Below the pieces are notes generated by a model. It searched no databases, was not told where the DNA came from, and saw only the letters and a list, made by a program, of their open reading frames with translations. This document shows, in pieces, positions 13,930 through 22,659 of a DNA stretch of 64,000 nucleotides. Source of the DNA: Caulobacteraceae bacterium. GTDB lineage: Bacteria > Pseudomonadota > Alphaproteobacteria > Caulobacterales > Caulobacteraceae. Location: NCBI GenBank assembly GCA_019748055.1, contig JAIEQC010000015.1, positions 1 through 64,000 of the forward strand, in the 5' to 3' direction. The position numbers and the translations under genes were made by a program. How positions within the stretch are numbered: the stretch's first letter is position 1; each line of letters opens with the position of its first letter.

Positions 13930-16374
13930 GTGGGCGGGCCACCTTCTTCCATCATGAGCGACCGCGGCACAGGCCGGGCGCCGGGTCGCGTCGTCGCGGT
14001 CCTGGGCCCCACCAACACCGGCAAGACCCATCTGGCGGTCGAGCGGATGCTGGGCCACGGCTCGGGCATGATCGGCCTGCCGCTGCGGCTGCTGGCGCGC
14101 GAGATCTATGAGCGGATCGTCGCCCGCGCGGGCAAGGCCTCGGTGGCGCTGGTCACCGGCGAGGAGAAGATCAGCCCGCCGCACGCTCGCTTTCACGTCT
14201 GCACGGTCGAGGCCATGCCGAAGGAGCGATCGGTGGACTTCCTGGCCGTGGACGAGATCCAGTTGGTCGCCGATCCGGAGCGGGGGCACGTCTTCACCAA
14301 CCGCCTGCTGCACGCGCGTGGCCGGCAGGAGACGATGTTCCTGGGCGCCGGCACCATGGAGCCGCTGATCCGGCGGCTGGTCGAGGACGTGGAGATCCAG
14401 TCGCGCGACCGGCTGTCGACCCTGTCCTATGCCGGCCCGAAGAAGCTGACCCGCCTGCCCCGCCGCAGCGCCGTCGTCGCCTTCTCCGCCGAGCAGGTCT
14501 ACGCCATCGCAGAGCTGATCCGGCGCCAGAGGGGCGGCGCCGCCATCGTCATGGGAGCGCTGAGCCCGCGCACCCGCAACGCCCAGGTCGAGCTGTTCCA
14601 GTCGGGCGAGGTCGATTTTCTGGTGGCGACCGACGCCATCGGCATGGGCCTGAACATGGACGTGGACCATGTGGCCTTCGCGGGTCTGAGGAAGTTCGAC
14701 GGGCGGCGGACGCGCTGGCTACATGCGCACGAGATCGGCCAGATCGCCGGGCGCGCGGGGCGGCATCTGCGCGACGGGACCTTCGGCGTGACGGGCGGGG
14801 CCGAGAATCTGGACGACGATCTGGTCGAGCAGGTGGTCGAGCACCGCTTCGATCCCGTGGAGGGGGCCGAGTGGCGCAACAGCAAGCTGGATTTCGACAG
14901 CCTGCCCGACCTGTTGCGGTCGCTGACCGAGCCGCCGCGGCGCGCCGGGCTGCACCTGACCGGTCAGGCGCTGGACGAGACCCTGTTGCGGCGCGCGGTG
15001 CAGGACGAGGAGGTGCAGCGCATCGCCCGCTCTCGCGGCAGCCTGATGCGTCTGTGGGACGCGTGCCAGATTCCGGACTTCCAGAAGACCACCGCGGACG
15101 AGCACTTCAAGCTGACGATGGAGGTGTTCCACGCCCTGATCGGGCCGAACGGGCGCCTGCCGGAGGACTGGATTTCCAAGCGGTTCCGGGGGCTGGACCA
15201 CGAGGACGGGCAGATCGACCAGCTGTCGGGGCGGCTGGCGGGGGTGCGCACCCTGGCCTACGTCGCGGCGCGGCCCGACTGGCTGGAGAACGCCGCCCAC
15301 TGGCGCGAGAGGACCCGCGCGCTGGAGGACCGGCTGTCGGACGCCCTGCACGCTCGGCTGACCGCCCGGTTCGTGGACCGAAAGACGACCGCCCTGATGC
15401 GCGCCCTCCACGCCGAGGACGAGGCGGCGGTGCAGGTCGACGCGGCGGGCGCCGTGTCGATCGAGGGGACCGAGCTGGGCCGCATCGAAGGCCTGCGCTT
15501 CGTCGCCGACCGGGACGCGGGAGCGCACCCGTCGCAGCGGCGGCTGGCGCAGCGGGCGGTGGAGCCTGAGGTGGCCCGGCGGCTGGGGAGGTTGGCGGCC
15601 GACGCGGACGAGGCCTTCGCCGTGCTGCCCGACGGGGCGGTGACCTGGCGCGGAGAGCTGGTGGCGCGGATCATGAATGATGACCCGTGGTCGCCGCGCG
15701 TGCGCCTGATCGGCGATCAGGGCGTCGAGGCGGCGCGCGAGCGGGCGCGGCGGCGGATCGAGGCCTGGCTGGCGCGGGAGGCGGGGCGCGCGCTGCGGGG
15801 GCTGTCGCGGCTGAAGCGGGCGCTGGAGAGCGGTGGGCTGAAGGGGCTGACGCGCGGGCTGGCGTTCCGGCTGATCGAGGCCGGCGGCGTGTTGCCGCGA
15901 CGTGACGTGGAGGGCGAGCTGTCGGCGCTCAGCCAGGTCGAGCGGCGGACGCTGAAGACCTTCGGCGTGCGGGTGGGCGCGCACTCGGTCTGGCTGACGG
16001 CCGATCAGAAGGCGCGAGGCAGAGCTTTCGCCCAGGCGTTCTGGGCGCGTGAAGACGCCCGGGCCGACGCGCCGCGCGCCCTGTCTGCGCGCGGGCTGCG
16101 TCTGGCGGGCGGACTGACCTTGCCGCTGGAGACGCTGGAGCGTCTGTCAGAACTGCGCGCCGCCGGTCAGGGCGTGCTGGACGCGACGGCGCTGGCGGAG
16201 CTGGGGCTGACCGAGGCGCAGGCGCAGACCTTGGCGAAGGCGCTGCGCGCGGCGAGGTCGAAGGCTTCTCGCGGGGCCGCGACGACCGCCTCTCCTTTCG
16301 CGGCTCTTGCGGGATTGAAGGCGTCGCCAGAGCCGACCCGCAAACGCCGACCAAGGCGCCGACACGCGAACTGA
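13930..16374 (+). CDS. Suv3-like DEAD/DEAH-type RNA helicase
   Basis: The product is 814 residues. Walker A is GPTNTGKTH (26-34), motif II is DEIQ near 107, and SAT-like motif III is seen as LGAGTM. Motif VI is QIAGRAGR near 271. This set is typical of mitochondrial Suv3-type helicases and their alphaproteobacterial relatives, which unwind RNA or RNA-DNA hybrids in RNA turnover. The C-terminal ~500 residues are Arg/Ala/Glu-rich and helical. A GTG at 13930 has GAGGAA at ideal distance; an ATG at 13954 is the alternative. A perfect 9-bp hairpin begins right after the stop. Confidence 0.85.
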   Translation: MGGPPSSIMSDRGTGRAPGRVVAVLGPTNTGKTHLAVERMLGHGSGMIGLPLRLLAREIYERIVARAGKASVALVTGEEKISPPHARFHVCTVEAMPKERSVDFLAVDEIQLVADPERGHVFTNRLLHARGRQETMFLGAGTMEPLIRRLVEDVEIQSRDRLSTLSYAGPKKLTRLPRRSAVVAFSAEQVYAIAELIRRQRGGAAIVMGALSPRTRNAQVELFQSGEVDFLVATDAIGMGLNMDVDHVAFAGLRKFDGRRTRWLHAHEIGQIAGRAGRHLRDGTFGVTGGAENLDDDLVEQVVEHRFDPVEGAEWRNSKLDFDSLPDLLRSLTEPPRRAGLHLTGQALDETLLRRAVQDEEVQRIARSRGSLMRLWDACQIPDFQKTTADEHFKLTMEVFHALIGPNGRLPEDWISKRFRGLDHEDGQIDQLSGRLAGVRTLAYVAARPDWLENAAHWRERTRALEDRLSDALHARLTARFVDRKTTALMRALHAEDEAAVQVDAAGAVSIEGTELGRIEGLRFVADRDAGAHPSQRRLAQRAVEPEVARRLGRLAADADEAFAVLPDGAVTWRGELVARIMNDDPWSPRVRLIGDQGVEAARERARRRIEAWLAREAGRALRGLSRLKRALESGGLKGLTRGLAFRLIEAGGVLPRRDVEGELSALSQVERRTLKTFGVRVGAHSVWLTADQKARGRAFAQAFWAREDARADAPRALSARGLRLAGGLTLPLETLERLSELRAAGQGVLDATALAELGLTEAQAQTLAKALRAARSKASRGAATTASPFAALAGLKASPEPTRKRRPRRRHAN

Positions 16375-16395
16375 CCCTCTCCCGCCGGGAGAGGG
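16375..16395 (+). repeat. Perfect 9-bp palindrome directly after the helicase stop
   Basis: CCCTCTCCC and GGGAGAGGG flank three bases and begin at the base after the stop codon. The form resembles short intergenic palindromes common in alphaproteobacterial genomes. Only TTCCTCTT follows, so termination would be weak. Confidence 0.5.
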
Positions 16396-16441
16396 ATCGT
16401 TCCTCTTGAACCGCGACGCTTGCCGGGCTTTTCAACTTCGC

Positions 16442-17761
16442 ATGACCCCCTTCCGCCATCTGCTGGCAAACAATCTCGTCGCGAACGTCACCAACTTCAC
16501 GGTGTGGTTCGCCGTGACGTTCTGGATCTTTCTGGAGACCCGGTCGGTGTTCGCCACCGGCCTGATCGCCGGCATGTATCTGGTGCTGACGGCGGGGCTG
16601 GCGTTCTGGCTGGGCAGTCTGGTGGACCATCACCGCAAGAAGCGGGTGATGATGGCGTCCAGCGCGGTGTCGGCGGCCTTCTATGCCGCTGGATTGATCC
16701 TGCTGCTGACGGCGGGCGAGCCGGCGATGCAGGACGTGGGATCGCCGGTGCTGTGGACGTTCGTCAGCCTGGTGATGCTGGGCGTGATCGCCGGCAACAT
16801 CCGGTCGATCGCCCTGCCGACGCTGGTGACCCTGCTGGTGCCCGAGGATCGCCGGGACCGGGCGAACGGCCTGGTCGGCATGGTGACGGGCATCGGGTTT
16901 CTGACCACCTCGGTCATCTCCGGATTTCTGGTGGCGCAGACGGGGATGGAGGGGACGCTGACCTTCGCCCTGGTGCTGACCGCCGCCGCCTTAGTGCACT
17001 TGCGCTTCGTCGCGGTGGACGAGCCGCGGCCGCAGGCGGAGGCGAACGCCGACGGCACGCCGGGGCGGCGGCGCGTCGATCTGAGGGGCACGCTTAGGGT
17101 CGTGGGCGCGGTGCCGGGCCTCTTCGCCCTGATCCTGTTCGCCACCTTCAACAACTTCCTGGGCGGCATCTTCATGGCGCTGATGGACGCCTATGGCCTG
17201 TCGATGATGCGGGTCGAGCACTGGGGCCTGCTGTGGGGGGCGGTGTCGACCGGGTTCATCCTGGCGGGGGTGGTGATCGCCAAGACCGGCCTGGGCAAGA
17301 GCCCGCTGCGGACGCTGATGATCGTCAACCTGATCGCCTGGGGCGGGGCGGCGGTGTTCACGATCCAGCCGTGGATCTGGCTGCTGTTCGCCGGCACCTT
17401 CCTGTGGATGTTCCTGGGCCCCTTCGCGGAGGCGGCGGAGCACACGACGCTTCAGAAAGTGGTGCCGTTCGAGCGGCAGGGCCGGGTGTTCGGCTTCGCC
17501 CAGTCGGTGGAGCAGGCGGCCAGCCCCCTGACCGCGTTCCTGATCGGGCCGCTGACGCAGTTCCTGGTGATCCCCTTCATGTCCGACGGCGGCGCGGGCG
17601 CGGCGGCGATCGGCGACTGGTTCGGCACGGGGCCGGCGCGCGGGATCGCCCTGGTCTTCACCGTGGCTGGCTTGGTGGGGATCTTGGCGACCACGATCGC
17701 CTTCAACTCGCCCCAGTACCGGCGGCTGTCGCGGGTCTATGCCGAGAGCGCGGCGTCGTGA
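16442..17761 (+). CDS. MFS transporter
   Basis: The product is about 439 residues with around 12 hydrophobic helices. The DHHRKKRVMM loop after helix 2 corresponds to the MFS motif A region, and RRDRANGLVG follows helix 4. It resembles EntS-like MFS_3 exporters. An in-frame TTG at 16406 would add 12 residues that look unlike a membrane protein start, so the ATG at 16442 is preferred. Its stop overlaps the GTG of the S4-domain gene (GTGA). The substrate cannot be told from sequence. Confidence 0.8.
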   Translation: MTPFRHLLANNLVANVTNFTVWFAVTFWIFLETRSVFATGLIAGMYLVLTAGLAFWLGSLVDHHRKKRVMMASSAVSAAFYAAGLILLLTAGEPAMQDVGSPVLWTFVSLVMLGVIAGNIRSIALPTLVTLLVPEDRRDRANGLVGMVTGIGFLTTSVISGFLVAQTGMEGTLTFALVLTAAALVHLRFVAVDEPRPQAEANADGTPGRRRVDLRGTLRVVGAVPGLFALILFATFNNFLGGIFMALMDAYGLSMMRVEHWGLLWGAVSTGFILAGVVIAKTGLGKSPLRTLMIVNLIAWGGAAVFTIQPWIWLLFAGTFLWMFLGPFAEAAEHTTLQKVVPFERQGRVFGFAQSVEQAASPLTAFLIGPLTQFLVIPFMSDGGAGAAAIGDWFGTGPARGIALVFTVAGLVGILATTIAFNSPQYRRLSRVYAESAAS

Positions 17762-18045
17762 CCGAGGCTTGCCGTGTCGACGTCTGGCTTTGGCGGGCGC
17801 GGTTCGCAAAGACGCGGTCTGCGGCCGCAGCGATGGTGGAGGCCGGTCGCGTGCGCCTGACGCACCGGGGGATGCAGACCCGGCTCGACAAGCCGAGCCG
17901 CAGCGTCCACGTCGGCGACGTCCTGCTTTTCCCGGCTGGGGTGGGGCTGATGGAGGTCGAGGTGCTGGCCTTCGGGGACCGGCGAGGGCCTGCTCAGGAG
18001 GCCAGAGGCCTCTGGCGCGACGTCGCGCCACGGCACGCCGGTTGA
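17758..18045 (+). CDS. S4-domain RNA-binding protein (Hsp15-like)
   Basis: The product is 95 residues. [30 protein letters not shown] is the S4 RNA-binding fold, as in HslR/Hsp15, which rescues stalled 50S subunits carrying nascent peptidyl-tRNA. The C-terminus carries a basic tail. It begins with GTG overlapping the MFS stop by four bases; this frame continues an upstream shadow frame, so the start is set by the overlap. It precedes fdxA by 61 bases. Confidence 0.8.
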   Translation: MTEACRVDVWLWRARFAKTRSAAAAMVEAGRVRLTHRGMQTRLDKPSRSVHVGDVLLFPAGVGLMEVEVLAFGDRRGPAQEARGLWRDVAPRHAG

Positions 18046-18106
18046 CAGGCGCGGCGGGCGGGGTCATCTGCGCCGACCACCAGCCACAGCGTGTCTCGCC
18101 CGCCGC

Positions 18107-18448
18107 ATGACCTACATCGTCACCGACGCCTGCGTCCGCTGCAAATTCATGGACTGCGTGGAGGTCTGCCCCGTCGATTGCTTCTATGAGGGCGAGAACT
18201 TCCTGGTCATCGCGCCGGATGAATGCATCGACTGCGGCGTGTGCGAGCCGGAATGCCCGGTCGACGCCATCAAGCCCGACACCGAGGACGAGCCGGACGG
18301 CAAGTGGCTGAAGATCAACGCCGACTTCGCCCGGGTCTGGCCGAACATCACGGTCAAGGGCACGCCTCCCGCCGACCGCGAGCAATTCGAGCGCGAAACC
18401 GGCAAGTTCGAGAAGTATTTCAGCGACAAGCCCGGAAAGGGCAGCTGA
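18107..18448 (+). CDS. fdxA: Seven-iron ferredoxin FdxA
   Basis: The product is 113 residues. Cysteines at 9, 12, 17, 21 and 25 and at 40, 43, 46 and 50 match the Azotobacter ferredoxin I pattern ([30 protein letters not shown]), which carries one [3Fe-4S] and one [4Fe-4S] cluster. The long C-terminal tail [11 protein letters not shown] is also characteristic. It acts as a cytoplasmic low-potential electron carrier. The S4 gene upstream and carD downstream recur next to fdxA in Caulobacterales-type genomes, as far as I know. Confidence 0.93.
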   Translation: MTYIVTDACVRCKFMDCVEVCPVDCFYEGENFLVIAPDECIDCGVCEPECPVDAIKPDTEDEPDGKWLKINADFARVWPNITVKGTPPADREQFERETGKFEKYFSDKPGKGS

Positions 18449-18763
18449 AGCCCCGAAATCGGGCTTCGGGGAGAGGATTTGCCCCGGCTTGGCCGTTCGC
18501 GCACGGCCCGTTTTGAAATCTTGCGGTTTTGTGATAGGTTGTCGGCCTTGGTCGAGCATCCGGCGACGGATCGTGTTCGGCCCCGTTTGCGACAGAACCC
18601 CGGACGAAGAGCCGGGGCGGCCCGAGGTTTGGTGATCCGTTTCCGCAGCTGAAGACCGAAAACCTTTTCCCGCTTCGGAGCGATCCGGCGGCGGGCGAAG
18701 CGTCGTCGTGTTTTCGCCGCGCGAAGCGTCCATCCTCTCCCCGCGGTCCGAGAAAGGAACGAC
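18449..18763 (+). other. Gap between fdxA and carD: terminator and long leader
   Basis: This 315-base gap has no convincing ORF. It holds a GAAGCCC/GGGCTTC hairpin just after fdxA, the terminator at 18491-18514, a CCCCGG/CCGGGG hairpin near 18597-18617, and two direct copies of GCGAAGCGTC near 18697 and 18720. The carD promoter probably lies between 18515 and 18600, giving a leader of over 150 bases, unusual enough to allow regulation. Confidence 0.4.
18491..18514 (+). terminator. Intrinsic terminator after fdxA
   Basis: A 6-bp stem (GGCCGT at 18491-18496, ACGGCC at 18503-18508) with a six-base loop is followed by CG and four T. Confidence 0.5.
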
Positions 18764-19306
18764 ATGACGAGCAAGAACGGTCTGGAATTCAAGGTCGGCG
18801 ACGCGGTCGTCTATCCGGCGCACGGCGTCGGCAAGGTGGCGGCGATCGAGACCCAGGAAGTGGCGGGCATGAGCCTGGAGGTCTACGTCGTGACCTTCGA
18901 CCACGAGAAGATGACCCTGCGCGTCCCGACCAAGAAGGCGAAGACCGCGGGCCTGCGCTCGCTGGCCGGCGAGGACATCGTCACCAAGGCTCTGACCACG
19001 CTGAAGGGCCGCGCCCGCATCAAGCGCACCATGTGGTCGCGCCGCGCCCAGGAGTATGAAGCCAAGATCAACTCCGGCGACCTGATCTCGATCGCCGAGG
19101 TGGTCCGCGACCTGCACCGCGCCGACACCCAGCCGGAGCAGTCGTACTCGGAGCGCCAGCTGTACGAGAGCGCCCTGGACCGCATGGCCCGCGAGGTCGC
19201 CGCCGCCAACAAGATCGACAAGGACGCCGCCGTCGCCCTGCTGGGCAAGTCCCTGAGCGCCAAGAAGGCCAACCAGCCGGTGGCCGAGGAAGCCGAAGCC
19301 GCCTGA
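18764..19306 (+). CDS. carD: CarD/CdnL-family transcription regulator
   Basis: The product is 180 residues. The N-terminal RNA-polymerase-interacting domain reads FKVGDAVVYPAHGVGKVAAIE, and the C-terminal helical domain contains MWSRRAQEYEAKINSGDLISIAEVVRDLH. CarD/CdnL stabilises open promoter complexes, notably at rRNA promoters, and links growth to nutrient state in Caulobacter. GAAAGGAAC before the ATG is a good ribosome binding site. A strong terminator follows at 19334. Confidence 0.93.
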   Translation: MTSKNGLEFKVGDAVVYPAHGVGKVAAIETQEVAGMSLEVYVVTFDHEKMTLRVPTKKAKTAGLRSLAGEDIVTKALTTLKGRARIKRTMWSRRAQEYEAKINSGDLISIAEVVRDLHRADTQPEQSYSERQLYESALDRMAREVAAANKIDKDAAVALLGKSLSAKKANQPVAEEAEAA

Positions 19307-19333
19307 TCGGCTGACGGAACCCGACTTCGGGAG

Positions 19334-19357
19334 CGCCCGCCCTTGCGGCGGGCGTTT
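19334..19357 (+). terminator. Intrinsic terminator after carD
   Basis: An 8-bp stem (CGCCCGCC, 19334-19341; GGCGGGCG, 19347-19354) with a five-base loop is followed by TTTCC. Confidence 0.65.
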
Positions 19358-19392
19358 CCAATTGCGACGCTCAGCGGGAAGTGGAGTGCCGC

Positions 19393-19824
19393 ATGAAGCT
19401 GATTTTCGCCGCCGTTGCTGTGAGTCTTTCGTTCGCAGCCTGTGAGGCCCAAGCCCAATCGAGCCAATCGAGACCCCCGGTGGCTCCGGGGACGTGCATG
19501 GAGGCCAACGTCTATTTCACCTATGGGCAGGACCGCATGGAACAGGCCGCGCTGGAAACGGTGGACGCCCTCTCCAACAGACTGGCCGGCGGCCCGATCG
19601 ACTATGTGATCGTCGCCCATATGGACGCGGCGGAAGGTCAGGACCCGGGAATGACGAGCCTGTCGGAGCAGCGGGCCGTGTCGGTCGCCGCCGCTTTGGC
19701 GAGGAGGCCCGGCGTGACCTTTCGGCTCACCGGAGCGGGGGCGTCGCAGCCAGCATACGCGACGAGGCCCGGCGTCAGGGAGCCTCTGAACCGGCGCGCG
19801 GCAATCCGCGCCTGCCGGCCCTGA
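19393..19824 (+). CDS. Small OmpA-like exported protein
   Basis: The ATG at 19393 has GGAG six bases upstream; the earlier GTG at 19381 is less likely. A signal peptide with an AAC lipobox-like end (SLSFAAC) is followed by a degenerate OmpA-type domain: VYFTYGQDRMEQAALETVD, SEQRAVSVAAALARR, and NRRAAIRACRP at the end. The peptidoglycan-binding aspartate/arginine pattern is partly kept. It would sit in the periplasm or outer membrane. It converges on the DUF3617-like gene, three bases apart. Confidence 0.6.
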   Translation: MKLIFAAVAVSLSFAACEAQAQSSQSRPPVAPGTCMEANVYFTYGQDRMEQAALETVDALSNRLAGGPIDYVIVAHMDAAEGQDPGMTSLSEQRAVSVAAALARRPGVTFRLTGAGASQPAYATRPGVREPLNRRAAIRACRP

Positions 19825-19827
19825 CGA

Positions 19828-20283
19828 TCAGAAATACTCCGCCCCCGCCGGGCAGGTGGCGCTGATGCGGGTGGCGGTGATGGAGGCGGGCAGGTAGGGC
19901 GTGCCGCGGGCCAGCTGAGCCCCGCCGGTGAAGCGGAAGCTCTCGGTGCGGTAGGTGCCGGACAGGCGCACGCGCACGGTGCGGCCCTTGCGGTCGCGGC
20001 AGGTGCCCTCGAAGCGCGCGTTGCCGCCGCCGACCTCGCGCACCGGATAGGTGCAGCTCCAGCGGCGCGTCGACAGGCCGCCGAAGAAGCGGTTGATCTC
20101 CGACGGGCGGACGCATTTGCGCTCGGTGTCGCGCACGCCGACGGCCGAGGTGGTGTATTCCCAGTAGCCGGGCAGGACGGTGTCCTGGACCGGCGCGGCC
20201 CCCGCGGCGAACGGCCGGTCGGAGGCGCCCAGCGCCAGAACGACGCCGCCGACGGCGGCCAGGGCGAGCAAGCGGGTCTTCAT
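19828..20283 (-). CDS. DUF3617-like exported protein
   Basis: The product is 151 residues with an N-terminal signal (LLALAAVGGVVLALGAS). The mature part has PGYWEYTTSAVG, then ERKCVRPSEI, RWSCTYPV and EGTCRDRKGR, the Gly-Tyr-Trp start and paired cysteines typical of DUF3617 proteins. Their function is unknown; they are small periplasmic beta-rich proteins. The gene is monocistronic on the minus strand. Confidence 0.65.
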   Translation of the reverse strand: MKTRLLALAAVGGVVLALGASDRPFAAGAAPVQDTVLPGYWEYTTSAVGVRDTERKCVRPSEINRFFGGLSTRRWSCTYPVREVGGGNARFEGTCRDRKGRTVRVRLSGTYRTESFRFTGGAQLARGTPYLPASITATRISATCPAGAEYF

Positions 20284-20382
20284 GGCGTCAGGTCCCCCGG
20301 GACGTGGTGAACGATCATGCTAGGGCTCATATGTGGCGGGATTTGAACGGCGGCTGAACGATCGGTCCTGCGCCGTGCGGCC

Positions 20383-20412
20383 TTGACGGGCGAGGCGCGG
20401 TTCCTCTATACG
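20383..20412 (+). promoter_or_regulatory. Promoter of rpmB
   Basis: TTGACG (20383-20388) and TATACG (20407-20412) are separated by 18 bases, about 90 bases before the rpmB start. The leader between contains a GCGCG-rich dyad. Confidence 0.55.
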
Positions 20413-20501
20413 GCCCCGTCTCGCGCGGGAGGCCCTTCCGCGCGCTTTTGTTTATTGCGCCGTCGACGGGTTCGGGGGCGCTCCGCGAAGGATCTGACGA
20501 A

Positions 20502-20798
20502 ATGGCTCGTCGTTGCGAACTGACTGGCGTCGGCCCGATGGTCGGCCACTCGGTCAGCCACTCGAACATCAAGACCAAGCGCCGCTTCCTGCCGTCGCTG
20601 AAGACGGTGAAGGTCGCCTCGGAAGCCCTAGGCCAGACCTTCAGCCTGCGCATCTCCAACGCCGCGCTGCGCACCCTGGATTTTAAGGGCGGCCTGGACG
20701 CCTACATCGTCAAGGCTCGCGACGAGCAGCTCTCGCCGACCGCCCAGCGCATCAAGCGTCAGGTCCGCGCCAAGCTGGCGGAAAACGCCGCCGCCTGA
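20502..20798 (+). CDS. rpmB: 50S ribosomal protein L28
   Basis: The product is 98 residues, with the L28 core MARRCELTGVGPMVGHSVSH and IKTKRRFLPSL, then LRISNAALRTLD. The longer C-terminus is the alphaproteobacterial form. An in-frame ATG at 20448 would add an unrelated 18 residues. It has its own promoter (20383-20412) and a strong terminator. L28 binds 23S rRNA in the large subunit. Confidence 0.96.
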   Translation: MARRCELTGVGPMVGHSVSHSNIKTKRRFLPSLKTVKVASEALGQTFSLRISNAALRTLDFKGGLDAYIVKARDEQLSPTAQRIKRQVRAKLAENAAA

Positions 20799-20823
20799 TC
20801 GGGCGACGAGATCGAGTTCTGAA

Positions 20824-20853
20824 AAGGCCGGCGGAAACGCCGGCCTTTTTTGT
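20824..20853 (+). terminator. Intrinsic terminator of rpmB
   Basis: A 10-bp perfect stem (AAGGCCGGCG, 20824-20833; complement 20838-20847) with a GAAA loop is followed by a T run and GTTT. Confidence 0.85.
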
Positions 20854-20956
20854 TTGCGCGCCGGCAACATGACCATTTCGTAAGGGTCGCCGCGACGACT
20901 CCCCTTTTCCGGATCGCCGCTTAAGGTCGGCGGACCCGAATTCCGAGGAGTCCGCC

Positions 20957-22648
20957 GTGGCCGCTTCCCGTCTCGCCCTGATCGCCGCCGCCTGTCTGGC
21001 CGTCGCCGCGCCCGCCGTCGCGCAGGACGCGCCGCGCACCTCCACCCCCTTCACCCTGGACACGGACAATCCGCGCAGCCCCGAACAGGAGGCCGTGCGG
21101 TTCGACCGGATGGACCTGCACCTGACCGTCCTGCCCGAGCAGAAGGCGGTGCGGGGCGAGAGCGTGCTGGAGTTCGGCGTGCTGGCGCCGACCGACAAGC
21201 TGTCGGTCGAACTGGACACGGTCTTCGACGTGTCGGAGGTCACGGTCGACGGCGTGGTCGTGCCGCGTGAGCGCTGGAGCAATCCGCAGGGGCGGCTGAC
21301 GGCGCAACTGCCGCGGCCGCTCGCAGCCGGTCAGACAGTGCGCATGGGCGTAAAGTGGGCCGGCAGCCCGCGCGTCGCGCCGCGCGCGCCGTGGGACGGC
21401 GGCTTGGTCTGGGCCACCGCGCCCACGGGCGAGCCATGGGTGGCCTCGGCGTTCCAGCTGAACGGCTGCGACCTGCTGTATCCCTGCATCGACAACTCGG
21501 CGGGCGAGCCCGCGCGGGCGGACGTGCGCTTCACCGTGCCGTCGAACGTCTCGGCGCCCGGGCCGGGCACGTTTCAGGGCAAGACCGACAATGGCGACGG
21601 CACCACGACCTGGGCCTGGTCGATCGAGCGGCCGAACATCTATGCCATCACCCTGAACGTCGGGCCCTACGTCGAGCGGACGGCCACCTACCAGAGCCGG
21701 TTCGGCAACGAGATCCCGATGCATTTCTGGCATCTGAAGTCCGACAAGCCGGAGGACGTCGAGCGGCTGTTCGCCGAGTTTCCGCAGATGCTCGACTTCT
21801 TCGAGGCGGTGATCGGCCCCTTCCCCTTCGCCGACGAGAAGATGGGCGTGGTCGAGACGCCGCATCTGGGCATGGAGCACCAGACGCTGAACGCCTACGG
21901 CAACCAGTACAGGATCGACGGGCGCGGCTATGACTGGCTGCTGCAGCACGAGTTCGCCCACGAATGGTTCGCCAACCAGCTGACCAACTGGAACGCCGAC
22001 GACATGTGGCTGCACGAAGGTCTTGGCAGCTACATGCAGCCGCTGTACGCGGGCTGGCTGCGCGGCGACCGCTACATGGAACGCGAGCTGGCGGACCAGC
22101 GCGATGGCCTGCTGAACCGCGCGCCGATCGTGTCGCGGACGCCCAAGACGGTGAACGACGTCTACGGCCGGCCGGGCGGGCCGGGCGGCGACATCTATTC
22201 CAAGGGCTCGCTGGTGGCGCACACCCTGCGCATGACGTTGGGCGACGAGGACTTCTATGAGTCGCTGCGCATCCTGACCTATGGCCGCGCCGACCCGCGT
22301 CCGGGCAATTTCGAGCCCCAGACCCGGTCGACGCCACAGTACAACCAGATCGTCAATGAGGTGACGGGCCGGAACTACGACTGGTTCTTCAACGCCTATC
22401 TGTACGAGGCGTCGCTGCCGGTGCTGACCCAGACGCGGCAGGGGAACCGGCTGGAGCTGAGCTGGTCCACGCCGGCCGGCGCCTTCCCCATGCCGCTGGA
22501 GGTGTCGGTCAACGGCCAGGTCCGCACCGTGCCTATGACCGGCGGGCGCGGGTCGCTGGACGTGCCGGCCGACGCCGTCGTGGTGATCGATCCCGACAAC
22601 AAGGTGCTGCGCCAGGATCCGCTGGTCGACCGCCTGCGCCGCCGCTGA
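20957..22648 (+). CDS. Exported M1-family metallo-aminopeptidase (copy 1)
   Basis: The product is 563 residues after a GTG start with GAGGAG upstream. A signal peptide (residues 1-23) ends AVAQ. The zinc site HEFAHEW is at 331-337 with the third ligand E354 in LHEGLGSY. The substrate-binding loop normally GxMEN reads LGMEH (304-308), a variant. The beta-sandwich N-domain precedes it; the long helical C-domain of PepN is absent. It should cleave N-terminal residues from peptides in the periplasm. A paralogue follows 11 bases downstream. Confidence 0.85.
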   Translation: MAASRLALIAAACLAVAAPAVAQDAPRTSTPFTLDTDNPRSPEQEAVRFDRMDLHLTVLPEQKAVRGESVLEFGVLAPTDKLSVELDTVFDVSEVTVDGVVVPRERWSNPQGRLTAQLPRPLAAGQTVRMGVKWAGSPRVAPRAPWDGGLVWATAPTGEPWVASAFQLNGCDLLYPCIDNSAGEPARADVRFTVPSNVSAPGPGTFQGKTDNGDGTTTWAWSIERPNIYAITLNVGPYVERTATYQSRFGNEIPMHFWHLKSDKPEDVERLFAEFPQMLDFFEAVIGPFPFADEKMGVVETPHLGMEHQTLNAYGNQYRIDGRGYDWLLQHEFAHEWFANQLTNWNADDMWLHEGLGSYMQPLYAGWLRGDRYMERELADQRDGLLNRAPIVSRTPKTVNDVYGRPGGPGGDIYSKGSLVAHTLRMTLGDEDFYESLRILTYGRADPRPGNFEPQTRSTPQYNQIVNEVTGRNYDWFFNAYLYEASLPVLTQTRQGNRLELSWSTPAGAFPMPLEVSVNGQVRTVPMTGGRGSLDVPADAVVVIDPDNKVLRQDPLVDRLRRR

Positions 22649-22659
22649 GAGGAAGCCCG

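Noticed and set aside
14719-15984. 421-codon minus-strand frame inside the helicase gene
   Set aside because: Gln/Pro/Arg-rich composition and a full overlap with helicase motifs on the plus strand.
16991-19117. 708-codon minus-strand frame across MFS, S4, fdxA and carD
   Set aside because: It runs antisense to four recognisable genes and has no domain; it is open only because of high GC.
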